This document shows, piece after piece, positions 16,898 to 25,712 of a DNA stretch of 64,000 nt. The stretch's first letter is position 1. The number at the start of each line of letters is the position of its first letter. The notes beneath the pieces are model-generated. The model was not told where the DNA came from and ran no database searches. It was given only the letters and a program-made list of their open reading frames with translations. The DNA is from Zoogloea oleivorans (GTDB taxonomy: Bacteria > Pseudomonadota > Gammaproteobacteria > Burkholderiales > Rhodocyclaceae), in assembly GCF_008107625.1 (NCBI RefSeq), contig NZ_SDKK01000004.1, positions 183,276 to 247,275 on the forward strand, written 5' to 3'. Made by a program: the position numbers and the translations under genes.

Positions 16898-18259
16898 ATG
16901 ACTGTCAACACGCTCAAGATTCGCGATGACCATCAGCCGCTGAGGTTCACGGCAGAAGGTGACGCGTTCAAGCTCCAAGATGGCTCGCAAGCCGCTTGGC
17001 TCACCGGCAAGACTTTCGGGCGCAAGGAGCTCCGCAACCGTATAGAGCCGTGGCTGACATCGTTGTTCCAGTCAGAGCATCTGTCGCTGCTCGCTGGTTC
17101 GGGCCTCACCCACGCAGTGCATTACCTGGCAGCTGGCAAGGGTGCCGCAGGCATGGGCGCCTTGGCGCTAAGTCACCATCAAACCGAAATCAATCAGGCT
17201 GCCGCGAAAGCAGCAGAAGCCGCCGGGCGTGAGAAGGGCAATTTAGAGGACCAGCTACGCGTTGCCAACGAGCTGTTGCGTGGTCTGGAGATCCTGCAGC
17301 AGAAGACAGAAGCCGAAGCTCTGCGCACTGAGCTTCAGACCGGCATGCGGGACTTCGCCAAGTCGATCCTGAAGAGCGAAGAAGGAATTGCCGGGGCTGC
17401 TGAGGACAAGCGCGAGGAGGCGTTCAACACCCTCGTCACCTTCCTGATGAGCTTCGCCAGTCGCACCGGGGTGCGTGACCGGCTGAACATCTTCACCACC
17501 AACTACGACCGGCTGATCGAGGCGGGGGCGGAGTTGGCCGGGCTGCATCTGCTGGACCGCTTCCTGGGCAAGCTGATGCCCATCTTCCGGTCTTCTCGCC
17601 TGGATCTGGACATGCACTACAACCCGCCCGGCATCCGTGGTGAGCCGCGCTATCTGGAAGGGGTGGCCCGCTACACCAAGCTGCATGGCTCGGTGGATTG
17701 GGTGCAGACGGGCAAAGACATCCGCCGTATCGGTTTGCCGTTCGGAGCCGCCAGCGTTGAACCCTATCTGCAGGCGCCCGGCCTGAGCGAAGCCTCGGCG
17801 CACGAGCTGATGATCTACCCCAACGCTGCCAAGGACAGGGAAACGGCGGACTACCCCTATGTAGAGCTGTTCCGCGACCTCGCGGCAGCGGTGTGCCGCC
17901 CGAACAGCACGCTGGTGACCTACGGCTACAGCTTTGGCGATGAGCACATCAACCGCGTCATCCGCGACATGCTCACCATCCCCTCGACGCATCTGGTGGT
18001 GATCTCGTATGACGATCCATTGGGTCGGATCATGCAGACGTACCAAGAGCTGGGCCGGCCCTCCCAGATCAGCCTGTTGATCGGCCCGGCATTGGCAGAC
18101 CTAACCACGCTGACCGAGCACTACTTGCCTAAGCCTGCCATCGACAAGACCACCTTCCGCATGAGCGAACTGCTCAAGCAGCGCATGGGAACAGAGCCTC
18201 AATCTGCCAAAACCGCAGCCCCAGAGGTGGGTGCGTCTGACGAGAGTGACCTCGCATGA
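16898..18259 (+). CDS. SIR2-domain protein (SIR2-HerA system)
   Basis: 453 residues. SIR2 motifs: LSLLAGSGLT (nucleotide-binding start, about 63-72), FTTNYDRLIE and KLHGSVDW, then VTYGYSFGDEHINRVI near 350. A coiled-coil insert spans about 95-150. In defence proteins this domain hydrolyses NAD+ (or acts with a nuclease) on phage infection. The start of the HerA gene overlaps its stop by 4 bp, the composition of the known SIR2-HerA (Nezha-type) antiphage system. GGGAGAG precedes ATG 16898. Confidence 0.85.
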   Translation: MTVNTLKIRDDHQPLRFTAEGDAFKLQDGSQAAWLTGKTFGRKELRNRIEPWLTSLFQSEHLSLLAGSGLTHAVHYLAAGKGAAGMGALALSHHQTEINQAAAKAAEAAGREKGNLEDQLRVANELLRGLEILQQKTEAEALRTELQTGMRDFAKSILKSEEGIAGAAEDKREEAFNTLVTFLMSFASRTGVRDRLNIFTTNYDRLIEAGAELAGLHLLDRFLGKLMPIFRSSRLDLDMHYNPPGIRGEPRYLEGVARYTKLHGSVDWVQTGKDIRRIGLPFGAASVEPYLQAPGLSEASAHELMIYPNAAKDRETADYPYVELFRDLAAAVCRPNSTLVTYGYSFGDEHINRVIRDMLTIPSTHLVVISYDDPLGRIMQTYQELGRPSQISLLIGPALADLTTLTEHYLPKPAIDKTTFRMSELLKQRMGTEPQSAKTAAPEVGASDESDLA

Positions 18260-20364
18260 GCATGTCCCCTCTGGCTTATGCCGACTCGCTACGCATCGGC
18301 ACCATTGACTTCGTCTCTCCGGACGAAATCAAGGTGCTGCTCGACATCGAGGCGCCCGATGGCGTGGCTCTCAATACCGGCACGCCGCGTCCTTTCCCAC
18401 GCATCAACGGCTATGTGTTGATCCCCAGTGACGAAGGGCATCTGGTCGCTCAAGTCGAGTGGATCACCATCGAGCGTTCGCAATACCCCAAGCGCAAAGG
18501 CATGCAGGACTTCGGGCTGGTGGACTTGCCCTACCCCTTGCGGAAGATGAGCCTTAACCCGCTGGGGGTGCTGGCTTACGAGCGCCAAGACGCTCACGGC
18601 CATGACATTTATCGCTTCCGGCGCGGCGTCGAAAGTTACCCCACCGTCGGCGATGCAGTGCTACTGCCTACGCAAAGCCAGCTACGCGCCATCGTCGAGT
18701 CCGGTGACAACCGCCAAGTGCTGATTGGCACCAGCCCGCTAGCAGCCAATGCCGAGGTCAAGATCGACCCGGACCGCCTGTTTGGCCGCCATCTGGCGGT
18801 ACTGGGCAACACCGGCAGCGGTAAGTCCTGCTCGGTCGCAGGCTTGATCCGTTGGTCGATGGATGAGGCCCGCAAGGCCCGTGGCGGCTCAGACCCCAAT
18901 GCCCGCTTCATCGTGCTCGACCCCAATGGCGAGTACGCCAACACCTTCCGCGACATGAGCAAGGTGCGGGTGTTTGCCGTCGAGCCTAGCGCAGGCGTTG
19001 AACAGCTGCAGATCCCGCTGTGGTTCTGGAACAGTGCCGAATGGGGGGCTTTTACCCAGGCGAGCGCCAAGACGCAGCGGCCGACCTTGGTGCAGGCGCT
19101 TCGATCAGTCCGCGACGGCGTGTTCGGCGCGACGGTGACACCTAGCCATGAGATGCGCCGCTATCTGCGCACGCTCGTTTCGGCGATTCAAATCGAAAGA
19201 AATTCGGGGAACCCGTGGAAAGGTGCTGGGCCTGCAAAAGGCTTCCGTGATCGATTGATCCGATGGAAAGAGGGCTTGGCCGACAACGCTTCCTTCGATG
19301 CGGCGGAAAGCTCTGCGTTGAATGGTTTGATTCAACACATCACCACGCTCTTGGCTGCACATGGAGGGGATTGGCCAGCAATTTTCACCCCTCAAGAGAT
19401 CGGCGCACTAATCGGCGTGCTGAGCAGCACGCATTCTGTGTTTGGTGGCAGCGACACCGACATCCTCCCGATCGACGCAGACGTGCCGCGCCCCTTCACC
19501 GGCGACCAGCTTCTCCGCAGTGTTGAAGCCACGGCCGAACTGCTCGGTGTCTCCGATTACGTCGAGACCATGCAGATGCGCATTCGCACCCTGCTGTCGG
19601 ACAGCCGCATGAAGATCGTTTCGGGCACCTCCCAGGACCTCACGCTGGACGACTGGCTGCGCAACTACATCGGCGACAACCAGGCGTCGAACGGCTCGGT
19701 CACCGTCATCGACCTCTCGCTGGTACCTGCCGAGGTCGTGCACATCATCACGGCAGTGATCGCACGCATGACGCTGGAGGCGCTCCAGCGCTACCGCAAG
19801 CTGCACCACGGCAAGACCTTGCCCACCGTGCTGGTGATGGAAGAGGCGCACACCTTCATCAAGCGCTACCACGACGACGCGGAGAACCAGAACTCGGCCG
19901 CCATCTGCTGCCAAGTGTTTGAAAAAATCGCCCGAGAAGGGCGCAAGTTCGGGCTGGGCCTGGTGCTGTCCTCCCAGCGCCCCAGCGAGCTGTCGCCCAC
20001 GGTGCTGTCCCAGTGCAATAGCTATCTGCTGCATCGCATCAGCAACGACCGCGACCAGGAACTGGTGCACAAGCTGGTGCCCGACAACCTGCGCGGCCTG
20101 CTGCGCGACTTGCCCTCGCTGCCTTCCCGTCACGCCATTTTGCTTGGCTGGGCGTCGGAACTGCCGGTACTGGTGCAGATGAACGCGCTGCCCGAGCAGC
20201 ATCGGCCGAAATCGGATGACCCAGACTTCTGGGCGGTGTGGTCAGGCAAGGACACTAAAGGCGAAGCGGTCGAGCGCGCTGTGGATTGGAAAACGATTGC
20301 CAATGACTGGCAGCAGATTGGTACGCCAGTCGAGGAACAAGATTTGGAGAATACAAATGAGTAA
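18256..20364 (+). CDS. HerA-family ATPase (SIR2-HerA system)
   Basis: 702 residues. N-terminal HAS-barrel-like region (1-170), DUF87/HerA motor with Walker A LGNTGSGKS (183-191), LDPNGEYAN, Walker B VLVMEEAHTF near 533, the arginine-finger region REGRKFGLGLVLSSQRPSEL, and ISNDRDQELV. Hexameric HerA acts with nucleases or SIR2 effectors. It is coupled to the SIR2 gene (4-bp overlap) and to the pglX C-half (8-bp overlap), so all these genes are cotranscribed. Confidence 0.87.
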   Translation: MSMSPLAYADSLRIGTIDFVSPDEIKVLLDIEAPDGVALNTGTPRPFPRINGYVLIPSDEGHLVAQVEWITIERSQYPKRKGMQDFGLVDLPYPLRKMSLNPLGVLAYERQDAHGHDIYRFRRGVESYPTVGDAVLLPTQSQLRAIVESGDNRQVLIGTSPLAANAEVKIDPDRLFGRHLAVLGNTGSGKSCSVAGLIRWSMDEARKARGGSDPNARFIVLDPNGEYANTFRDMSKVRVFAVEPSAGVEQLQIPLWFWNSAEWGAFTQASAKTQRPTLVQALRSVRDGVFGATVTPSHEMRRYLRTLVSAIQIERNSGNPWKGAGPAKGFRDRLIRWKEGLADNASFDAAESSALNGLIQHITTLLAAHGGDWPAIFTPQEIGALIGVLSSTHSVFGGSDTDILPIDADVPRPFTGDQLLRSVEATAELLGVSDYVETMQMRIRTLLSDSRMKIVSGTSQDLTLDDWLRNYIGDNQASNGSVTVIDLSLVPAEVVHIITAVIARMTLEALQRYRKLHHGKTLPTVLVMEEAHTFIKRYHDDAENQNSAAICCQVFEKIAREGRKFGLGLVLSSQRPSELSPTVLSQCNSYLLHRISNDRDQELVHKLVPDNLRGLLRDLPSLPSRHAILLGWASELPVLVQMNALPEQHRPKSDDPDFWAVWSGKDTKGEAVERAVDWKTIANDWQQIGTPVEEQDLENTNE

Positions 20365-22141
20365 CAGCCAAGCCCACACTGCTGAGCAGTGTATGAAGAA
20401 GTATTTCTTTCGAGCTTCATCCCTAGATTTCAGAGTGATCCCGGGAAACCCAATTGCATACTGGATAAACGATCAGCTTCGCAATATATTTAATGGAGCA
20501 TCGTTGTCGGAGCACTTCCAAACTCGCCTTGGCTTATCAACTGCAAATAATGATCGTTTCTTGAGAAATTGGCATGAAGTGAATTTCGCGGCTATTTTGT
20601 TTGACTGCCCAAGCAGAAATAGGGCGCTCGAGAGTGGTATCACGTGGTTTCCCTATGAAAAGGGTGGCTCCTTTAGAAAATGGTTTGGAAACCACGACCT
20701 CCTTGTCAACTGGAGAAATGACGGCGAAGAAGTAAGAAACTTCGGTGCCGACGAAGGGAAAATTAGATCCCACAATTACAACTTGGATTTTATCTTCAAA
20801 GAGGGCATAACCTGGTCTGATGTAACATCGGGAACCAATGCATTTAGGCTTATGCCAGAAGGCTTCTTATTTGATGGCCGGGGGTCGTCTGGATTTGTCC
20901 GGGAGCGTCAGTTCACCAATAGGATTTTAGGTCTATTGAATTCGACCGTATCGACTTACGCGATATCGGTAATAAATCCTACCATTGCTGTAAACGTTGG
21001 GGAGATTGCGAAACTTCCGTTTCCGAGCTTGGATGGAGATGCAAGCGCGCATGTTGATAAGACTGTACGCATGCTTACGAGGGTACATCGAGCAGATTGG
21101 GACAGTTATGAAACTTCCTGGGACTTCACTAGCCTCCCGCTGCTGCATTCCGATTACTGCCTCCCCAAGCTGAAGGGTAGCTACCAGAAGCTCCGCGCCC
21201 ACTGGCGCGAGATGACACTGGAAATGCAGCGCCTGGAGGAAGAAAACAACCGCATCTTCATCGACACCTACGGCCTCCAGGAGGAACTGACGCCCGAAGT
21301 GCCCTTGAACGAAATCACGCTCACCTGTAACCCGCATTACCGCTACGGCGGTGACAAGAGCGAGGAAGAACTGGAATCCCTGCTGCTGGCCGACACCTTG
21401 CGAGAGCTAGTGAGCTATGCCGTGGGCTGCATGCTCGGCCGCTACAGCCTGGACAAGCCGGGGCTGATCCTGGCCAACCAGGGCGAGACGCAGGCCGACT
21501 ACCTGGCCCAGGTGCCGGAGCCTAGCTTCCCGGTCGATGACGACAACGTGATCCCGGTGCTGGATGGTGATTGGTTTGCCGACGACGTCACGCTGCGCTT
21601 CCGCCAGTTCCTGCGCGTGGCGTTTGGCGAAACGCATTACGAAGACAATCTGGCTTTCATCGAGCAGGCGCTGAACGTCAAGGGCAAGCGCAATTACGGC
21701 TTGCGCGACTACTTCCTGAGCGAGTTCTATACCGACCATGTGAAGCGCTACAAGAAGCGGCCCATCTACTGGCTGTTCAGCAGCCCCAAGGGCAGCTTCA
21801 ACGCGCTGATCTACATGCACCGCTACCGCCCGGACACGGTGAGCGTGGTACTGAAGTACCTGCGCGACTATCGCGAAAAACTTGTTACCGAGAAGGAGCG
21901 TCAGGCCTCGACGAGCATTAACCCCGCCACCAGCCAGGGCGACAAGACCCGCGCATTGAAGGAAGCCGACCGCCTGGCCAAGGTGCTGGCTGAGTTGGAG
22001 GACTACGAGCGCGATGTGCTCTACCCGCTGGCCACCGAGCAAAAGGCCATCGACCTGGATGACGGCGTGAAGGTGAACTACCTGAAGTTCGGCGCGGCAC
22101 TCAAGAAGATCACCGGGCTGGATGCCAAGGAAGAGGATTGA
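20357..22141 (+). CDS. pglX: BREX methyltransferase PglX, C-terminal half (target recognition)
   Basis: 594 residues from ATG 20357, with GGAG seven bases upstream; the start overlaps the herA stop by 8 bp. From residue 14 (KKYFFRASSLDFRVIPGNPIAYWINDQLRN) it matches the second half of PglX, including the conserved IPGxPIAYW block, and it has the conserved C-terminal helical part (ENNRIFIDTYGLQEELTPEVP). No SAM or NPPY motif is present, so it cannot methylate alone. N-half plus C-half equals about 1200 residues, a complete PglX. The recognition part (to about base 21120) is visibly more A/T-rich than what follows, as expected for an exchanged specificity domain. Confidence 0.87.
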   Translation: MSNSQAHTAEQCMKKYFFRASSLDFRVIPGNPIAYWINDQLRNIFNGASLSEHFQTRLGLSTANNDRFLRNWHEVNFAAILFDCPSRNRALESGITWFPYEKGGSFRKWFGNHDLLVNWRNDGEEVRNFGADEGKIRSHNYNLDFIFKEGITWSDVTSGTNAFRLMPEGFLFDGRGSSGFVRERQFTNRILGLLNSTVSTYAISVINPTIAVNVGEIAKLPFPSLDGDASAHVDKTVRMLTRVHRADWDSYETSWDFTSLPLLHSDYCLPKLKGSYQKLRAHWREMTLEMQRLEEENNRIFIDTYGLQEELTPEVPLNEITLTCNPHYRYGGDKSEEELESLLLADTLRELVSYAVGCMLGRYSLDKPGLILANQGETQADYLAQVPEPSFPVDDDNVIPVLDGDWFADDVTLRFRQFLRVAFGETHYEDNLAFIEQALNVKGKRNYGLRDYFLSEFYTDHVKRYKKRPIYWLFSSPKGSFNALIYMHRYRPDTVSVVLKYLRDYREKLVTEKERQASTSINPATSQGDKTRALKEADRLAKVLAELEDYERDVLYPLATEQKAIDLDDGVKVNYLKFGAALKKITGLDAKEED

Positions 22142-22143
22142 GC

Positions 22144-23184
22144 ATGAGCCAGCCACCTTTGCCTGCCCCGGCATTACCAGCCGACTATGCCCCTCTGCTG
22201 AGTGCGCTGAAAGAACGGGTTCGGGCCGCGCAATACGCGGCGCTGAAGGCGGTCAACACCGAGCTGGTGGGTCTGTACTGGGATATTGGACGCGTGCTGG
22301 TGGAGCGGCAGGCTGGCGATACCTGGGGCAAGGGCGTGGTGCAACAGTTGGCGACCGACTTGCAGCTGGCGTTTCCGGGTGTGAGCGGCTTCTCGGCCTC
22401 CAACCTGTGGCGCATGCGGGCGTTTTTTGAAGCGTACCAAGGCCTCGAAAAACTCGCACCACTGGTGCGAGAAGTGGGCTGGAGCCACAACCTGGTGATT
22501 CTGGAGCGTTGCAACAACGCGCTCCAACGCGAGTTCTACCTGCGCATGACGCGCAAGATGGGCTGGTCCAAGAACGTGCTGATCCACCAGATCAACAACC
22601 AAAGCTACGAGAAGTCGCTGCTGGGCCAGACCAACTTTGATCAGGCGCTGACCGCCGAGCTGCGCGCCCAGGCCAAGCTGGCGGTGAAAGACGAGTACAC
22701 CTTCGACTTTCTGGAGCTGGGCGCCGAGCACAGCGAGCGCGAGCTGGAGCGGGCGCTGATTGGCCGCATCGAGGACTTTCTGCGGGCCATGGGCAGCATG
22801 TTCGCCTTCATGGGCAGCCAGTATCGGCTGGAGGTGGATGGGCGCGAGTTCTTCATCGACCTGCTGCTTTTCCATCGCCGCCTGCGCTGCCTGGTGGCCA
22901 TTGAGCTGAAGGTGGGGGAATTCCAGCCCGAGTTCGTCGGCAAGATGCAGTTCTATCTGGCGGCGCTCGACCGGCAACTCCGCCAGGCGGATGAGAACCC
23001 GTCGATCGGTATCATCCTGTGCAAGGAAAAGAGCCGCACCATTGTGGAATACGCCCTGCACGATGCCAACAAGCCCATCGGCGTAGCCACCTACCAGATC
23101 ACCAGCACGCTGCCGCAAGACCTGGCCGGGCAATTGCCCCCGCCCGAGGCCATTGCCGCGCTGCTGGAAGGAATCGAGAAATGA
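22144..23184 (+). CDS. DUF1016/YhcG-type PD-(D/E)XK nuclease
   Basis: 346 residues. DUF1016_N helical domain (LVGLYWDIGRVLVERQ, TDLQLAFPGVSGFSASNLWRMR), then the nuclease domain with YRLEVDGREFFIDLLLFHRR and LVAIELKVGEF (D...ExK) and MQFYLAALDR. YhcG proteins are predicted or shown nucleases that turn up beside restriction and BREX genes. The start lies 2 bp after the pglX C-half stop; its stop overlaps pglZ by 4 bp. It may be an accessory effector or nuclease subunit of this BREX; that is inferred from position. Confidence 0.85.
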   Translation: MSQPPLPAPALPADYAPLLSALKERVRAAQYAALKAVNTELVGLYWDIGRVLVERQAGDTWGKGVVQQLATDLQLAFPGVSGFSASNLWRMRAFFEAYQGLEKLAPLVREVGWSHNLVILERCNNALQREFYLRMTRKMGWSKNVLIHQINNQSYEKSLLGQTNFDQALTAELRAQAKLAVKDEYTFDFLELGAEHSERELERALIGRIEDFLRAMGSMFAFMGSQYRLEVDGREFFIDLLLFHRRLRCLVAIELKVGEFQPEFVGKMQFYLAALDRQLRQADENPSIGIILCKEKSRTIVEYALHDANKPIGVATYQITSTLPQDLAGQLPPPEAIAALLEGIEK

Positions 23185-25691
23185 GCAATGCCAAGATCCA
23201 GCAGGCGCTGGGCAATCTGTTTGACAAGCAGCGCATCGTGTTCTGGTACGACACGCGGCGCGAGTTTCGCGCTGACTTCGAGGCACTGAGCCTGCCCGGC
23301 GTGGAAAAGATCGAGCTGGCCAACAACGAGTTTGGCGTGAAGTACCGTGTGCTGCGTGAGCAGCCGGAGCAGAAGTTCCTGTTGTTCAAAGACGGGCCAG
23401 AACCGGAGTTCCTGGCGAACTGGCTGCTGGATGTGCAATTGGCCAGCGGTAGCACCTTCCGCACCGATCAGGTGGCCTTATGGCTGGCCGAGCTGGGGTT
23501 GGGGCCCGATGCCTACCCCTTGCTGGAGGCTCATGTTGCCTTCTTTGAGGCCACCAAGCGGCGTGAAAGACTGAAAGAGTTGCTGGAGCCTGGTGACAGC
23601 GACAATACCGTGCGCCAGAAGATGCTGGCCGTGTGCGTGGGGAACGATGACCCGCGCCTGGACGAGATGCTGGAAGTCCTGTTGGCCGAACTGGCCAGCG
23701 GCTCCGATACACGCAGCAAGCTGATGGAGCGCAGCGGCCTGAACGAGCATTTCTGGGAGTTGATGAAGCGTGCCTACGGCTACATCAGTGAGCAACCGGG
23801 CTTGCAGGATTTTGTGATCGAACTCTTCAAGAGTTGCTTCCTCAGTGAGGTGGATGTCGAGTTCAAACCCCGCCTTACATCAGAGGCAAAGGTGTTCATC
23901 CGGCGCTGGAAAGACAGCCGCTCGCACGCGCAGGCTTTCGAGGCGCTGTCTGCCCAGTGTGCCGACATCCTTCAGATCGAGGACAAGCTTCAGGGTCTTG
24001 AATACCGTGCGCTGATGTCTGTGGATGAGTTCGAAACCATAGACCGCAAGATCCTGAGCGAGCTGGTGCGTGAGGTGAACTCTCGCACGGTCAGCGCGCA
24101 AGAGGTGGAGCAATGGGTTCGCCAGCGTCGGCAAGGGCACTGGTTTGAACGATACCAGCATGTGTACCAGGCCATCGAACACGCGGCGCAGTTCGTGCAG
24201 GCGCTGGAGCTGACGCAACTGGAGATGGACTCCCTGGCGGACGGCATTCACAAGTATACCCAAAGCTGGTTCCGACTCGACCAGCGCTACCGCAAGTTCA
24301 TTCACCATGCGCGCGAATCGGGTCAGGCCTCGCTGTTGCAGGCACTGAGCCAACAGGTGGAAAACCTGTACACCAACAACTTCCTGTCGCACCTGAACGT
24401 GCGCTGGCAACGCTTTGTGGACGCTTGCCAGCAGTGGGAGGCCGCCCCGGTGGTGAGCCAGGCCACTTTCTTTGGGCGCTTTGTGCAGCCCTATCTGGAG
24501 CGCAAGGGCAAGGTGTGCGTGTTGATCTCTGACGCCTTCCGCTACGAGGTGGGGGAAGAGCTGCAAAGCCTCATTCGCCGCGAAAACCGGTTTGATGCAG
24601 AGCTGACGCCAGCTCTGTCCCGCCTGCCGAGTTACACCCAGTTGGGCATGGCATCCCTGCTACCGCACAAGACACTGCAGATCGTAGAGGAAGGTAGCGG
24701 CGAGGTCATGGCCGATGGCATCAGCGCTACCGGCACCGCCAACCGCGCCCGCATCCTGGCTCAGACGGTGGCCTCATCCACTGCCGTGCTGGCCAAAGAT
24801 GTCCTCGCCATGGGCAAGGAGGATTCACGGGCCTTGGTGCGCGACCATGATGTCGTGTATGTCTATCACAACCTGATCGACAAGACTGGCGACACGCGGG
24901 ACACGGAAGAGCGCGTTTTTGGAGCGGCAGAAGAAACACTGGAAGAGTTGCTGCGGGTGATCAAGAAGCTAGCCAATGCTAATGCCAACAACATCGTAGT
25001 AACCGCAGACCACGGCTTCATCTACCAGCATCACCCGCTGCAGGACAGCGACTTCCTCAGCACAGAACCCAGCGGCGACGAGATCCTCTACACCGATCGG
25101 CGCTTTGTGCTTGGGCGAGGTCTGCGCGAAAGCAGCAGCTTCAAGACCTTTCAGCCCGATCAACTGGGCCTGGCTGGCAACTTGCAGGTACAGATCCCGA
25201 AATCGATCAATCGCTTGCGCCTGAAAGGCTCGGGCAGCCGCTTCGTGCATGGCGGCGCCACCTTGCAAGAAGTGGTGATCCCGGTCATCAGCATCAACAA
25301 GAAGCGCCAGAGCGATGTGGGCAAGGTGGAGGTGGAGTTGATTGGCGGCGGCGGCAAGACCATCACGACGGGGCAGCTGGCTGTGGTGCTGTACCAGACC
25401 GAACCCGTCACCGACAAACGCCATCCGCGCCGCTTGCGTGTCGGCCTGTACTCGCTGGCAGGCGAGGCGATTTCGGACGTGCAGGAGTTGGGCTTCGACA
25501 TGGCGTCCGGCAACCCGCGTGAACGGGAGGTCACGGTGCGCTTCATCCTCAGTCGCAAGGCCGACGACTACAACAACCAACAGGTGGAGCTGCGCATGGA
25601 CGAGCCGGTGGACGGCACATCCCACTACACGCGCTACCAGTCCGCGCGGTACACGATTCGCCGCTCGTTCACCTGCGAGTTCGATTTCTAA
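23181..25691 (+). CDS. pglZ: BREX alkaline-phosphatase-like protein PglZ
   Basis: 836 residues from ATG 23181 (overlaps the previous stop). N-terminal GNLFDKQRIVFWYD is typical. The PglZ alkaline-phosphatase-superfamily domain has VCVLISDAFRYEVG (metal-binding Asp), YVYHNLIDKTGD and VVTADHGFIYQ (late metal His/Asp). A beta-rich C-terminal domain follows from about 640. PglZ is required for BREX methylation and defence. brxL begins 21 bp after the stop. Confidence 0.92.
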   Translation: MSNAKIQQALGNLFDKQRIVFWYDTRREFRADFEALSLPGVEKIELANNEFGVKYRVLREQPEQKFLLFKDGPEPEFLANWLLDVQLASGSTFRTDQVALWLAELGLGPDAYPLLEAHVAFFEATKRRERLKELLEPGDSDNTVRQKMLAVCVGNDDPRLDEMLEVLLAELASGSDTRSKLMERSGLNEHFWELMKRAYGYISEQPGLQDFVIELFKSCFLSEVDVEFKPRLTSEAKVFIRRWKDSRSHAQAFEALSAQCADILQIEDKLQGLEYRALMSVDEFETIDRKILSELVREVNSRTVSAQEVEQWVRQRRQGHWFERYQHVYQAIEHAAQFVQALELTQLEMDSLADGIHKYTQSWFRLDQRYRKFIHHARESGQASLLQALSQQVENLYTNNFLSHLNVRWQRFVDACQQWEAAPVVSQATFFGRFVQPYLERKGKVCVLISDAFRYEVGEELQSLIRRENRFDAELTPALSRLPSYTQLGMASLLPHKTLQIVEEGSGEVMADGISATGTANRARILAQTVASSTAVLAKDVLAMGKEDSRALVRDHDVVYVYHNLIDKTGDTRDTEERVFGAAEETLEELLRVIKKLANANANNIVVTADHGFIYQHHPLQDSDFLSTEPSGDEILYTDRRFVLGRGLRESSSFKTFQPDQLGLAGNLQVQIPKSINRLRLKGSGSRFVHGGATLQEVVIPVISINKKRQSDVGKVEVELIGGGGKTITTGQLAVVLYQTEPVTDKRHPRRLRVGLYSLAGEAISDVQELGFDMASGNPREREVTVRFILSRKADDYNNQQVELRMDEPVDGTSHYTRYQSARYTIRRSFTCEFDF

Positions 25692-25712
25692 GAATATGGC
25701 GAGGGGGCAGAC

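Noticed and set aside
13387-22141. pglX halves as a simple frameshift or sequencing error
   Set aside because: The halves are 5.1 kb apart with four complete, overlapping genes between them.
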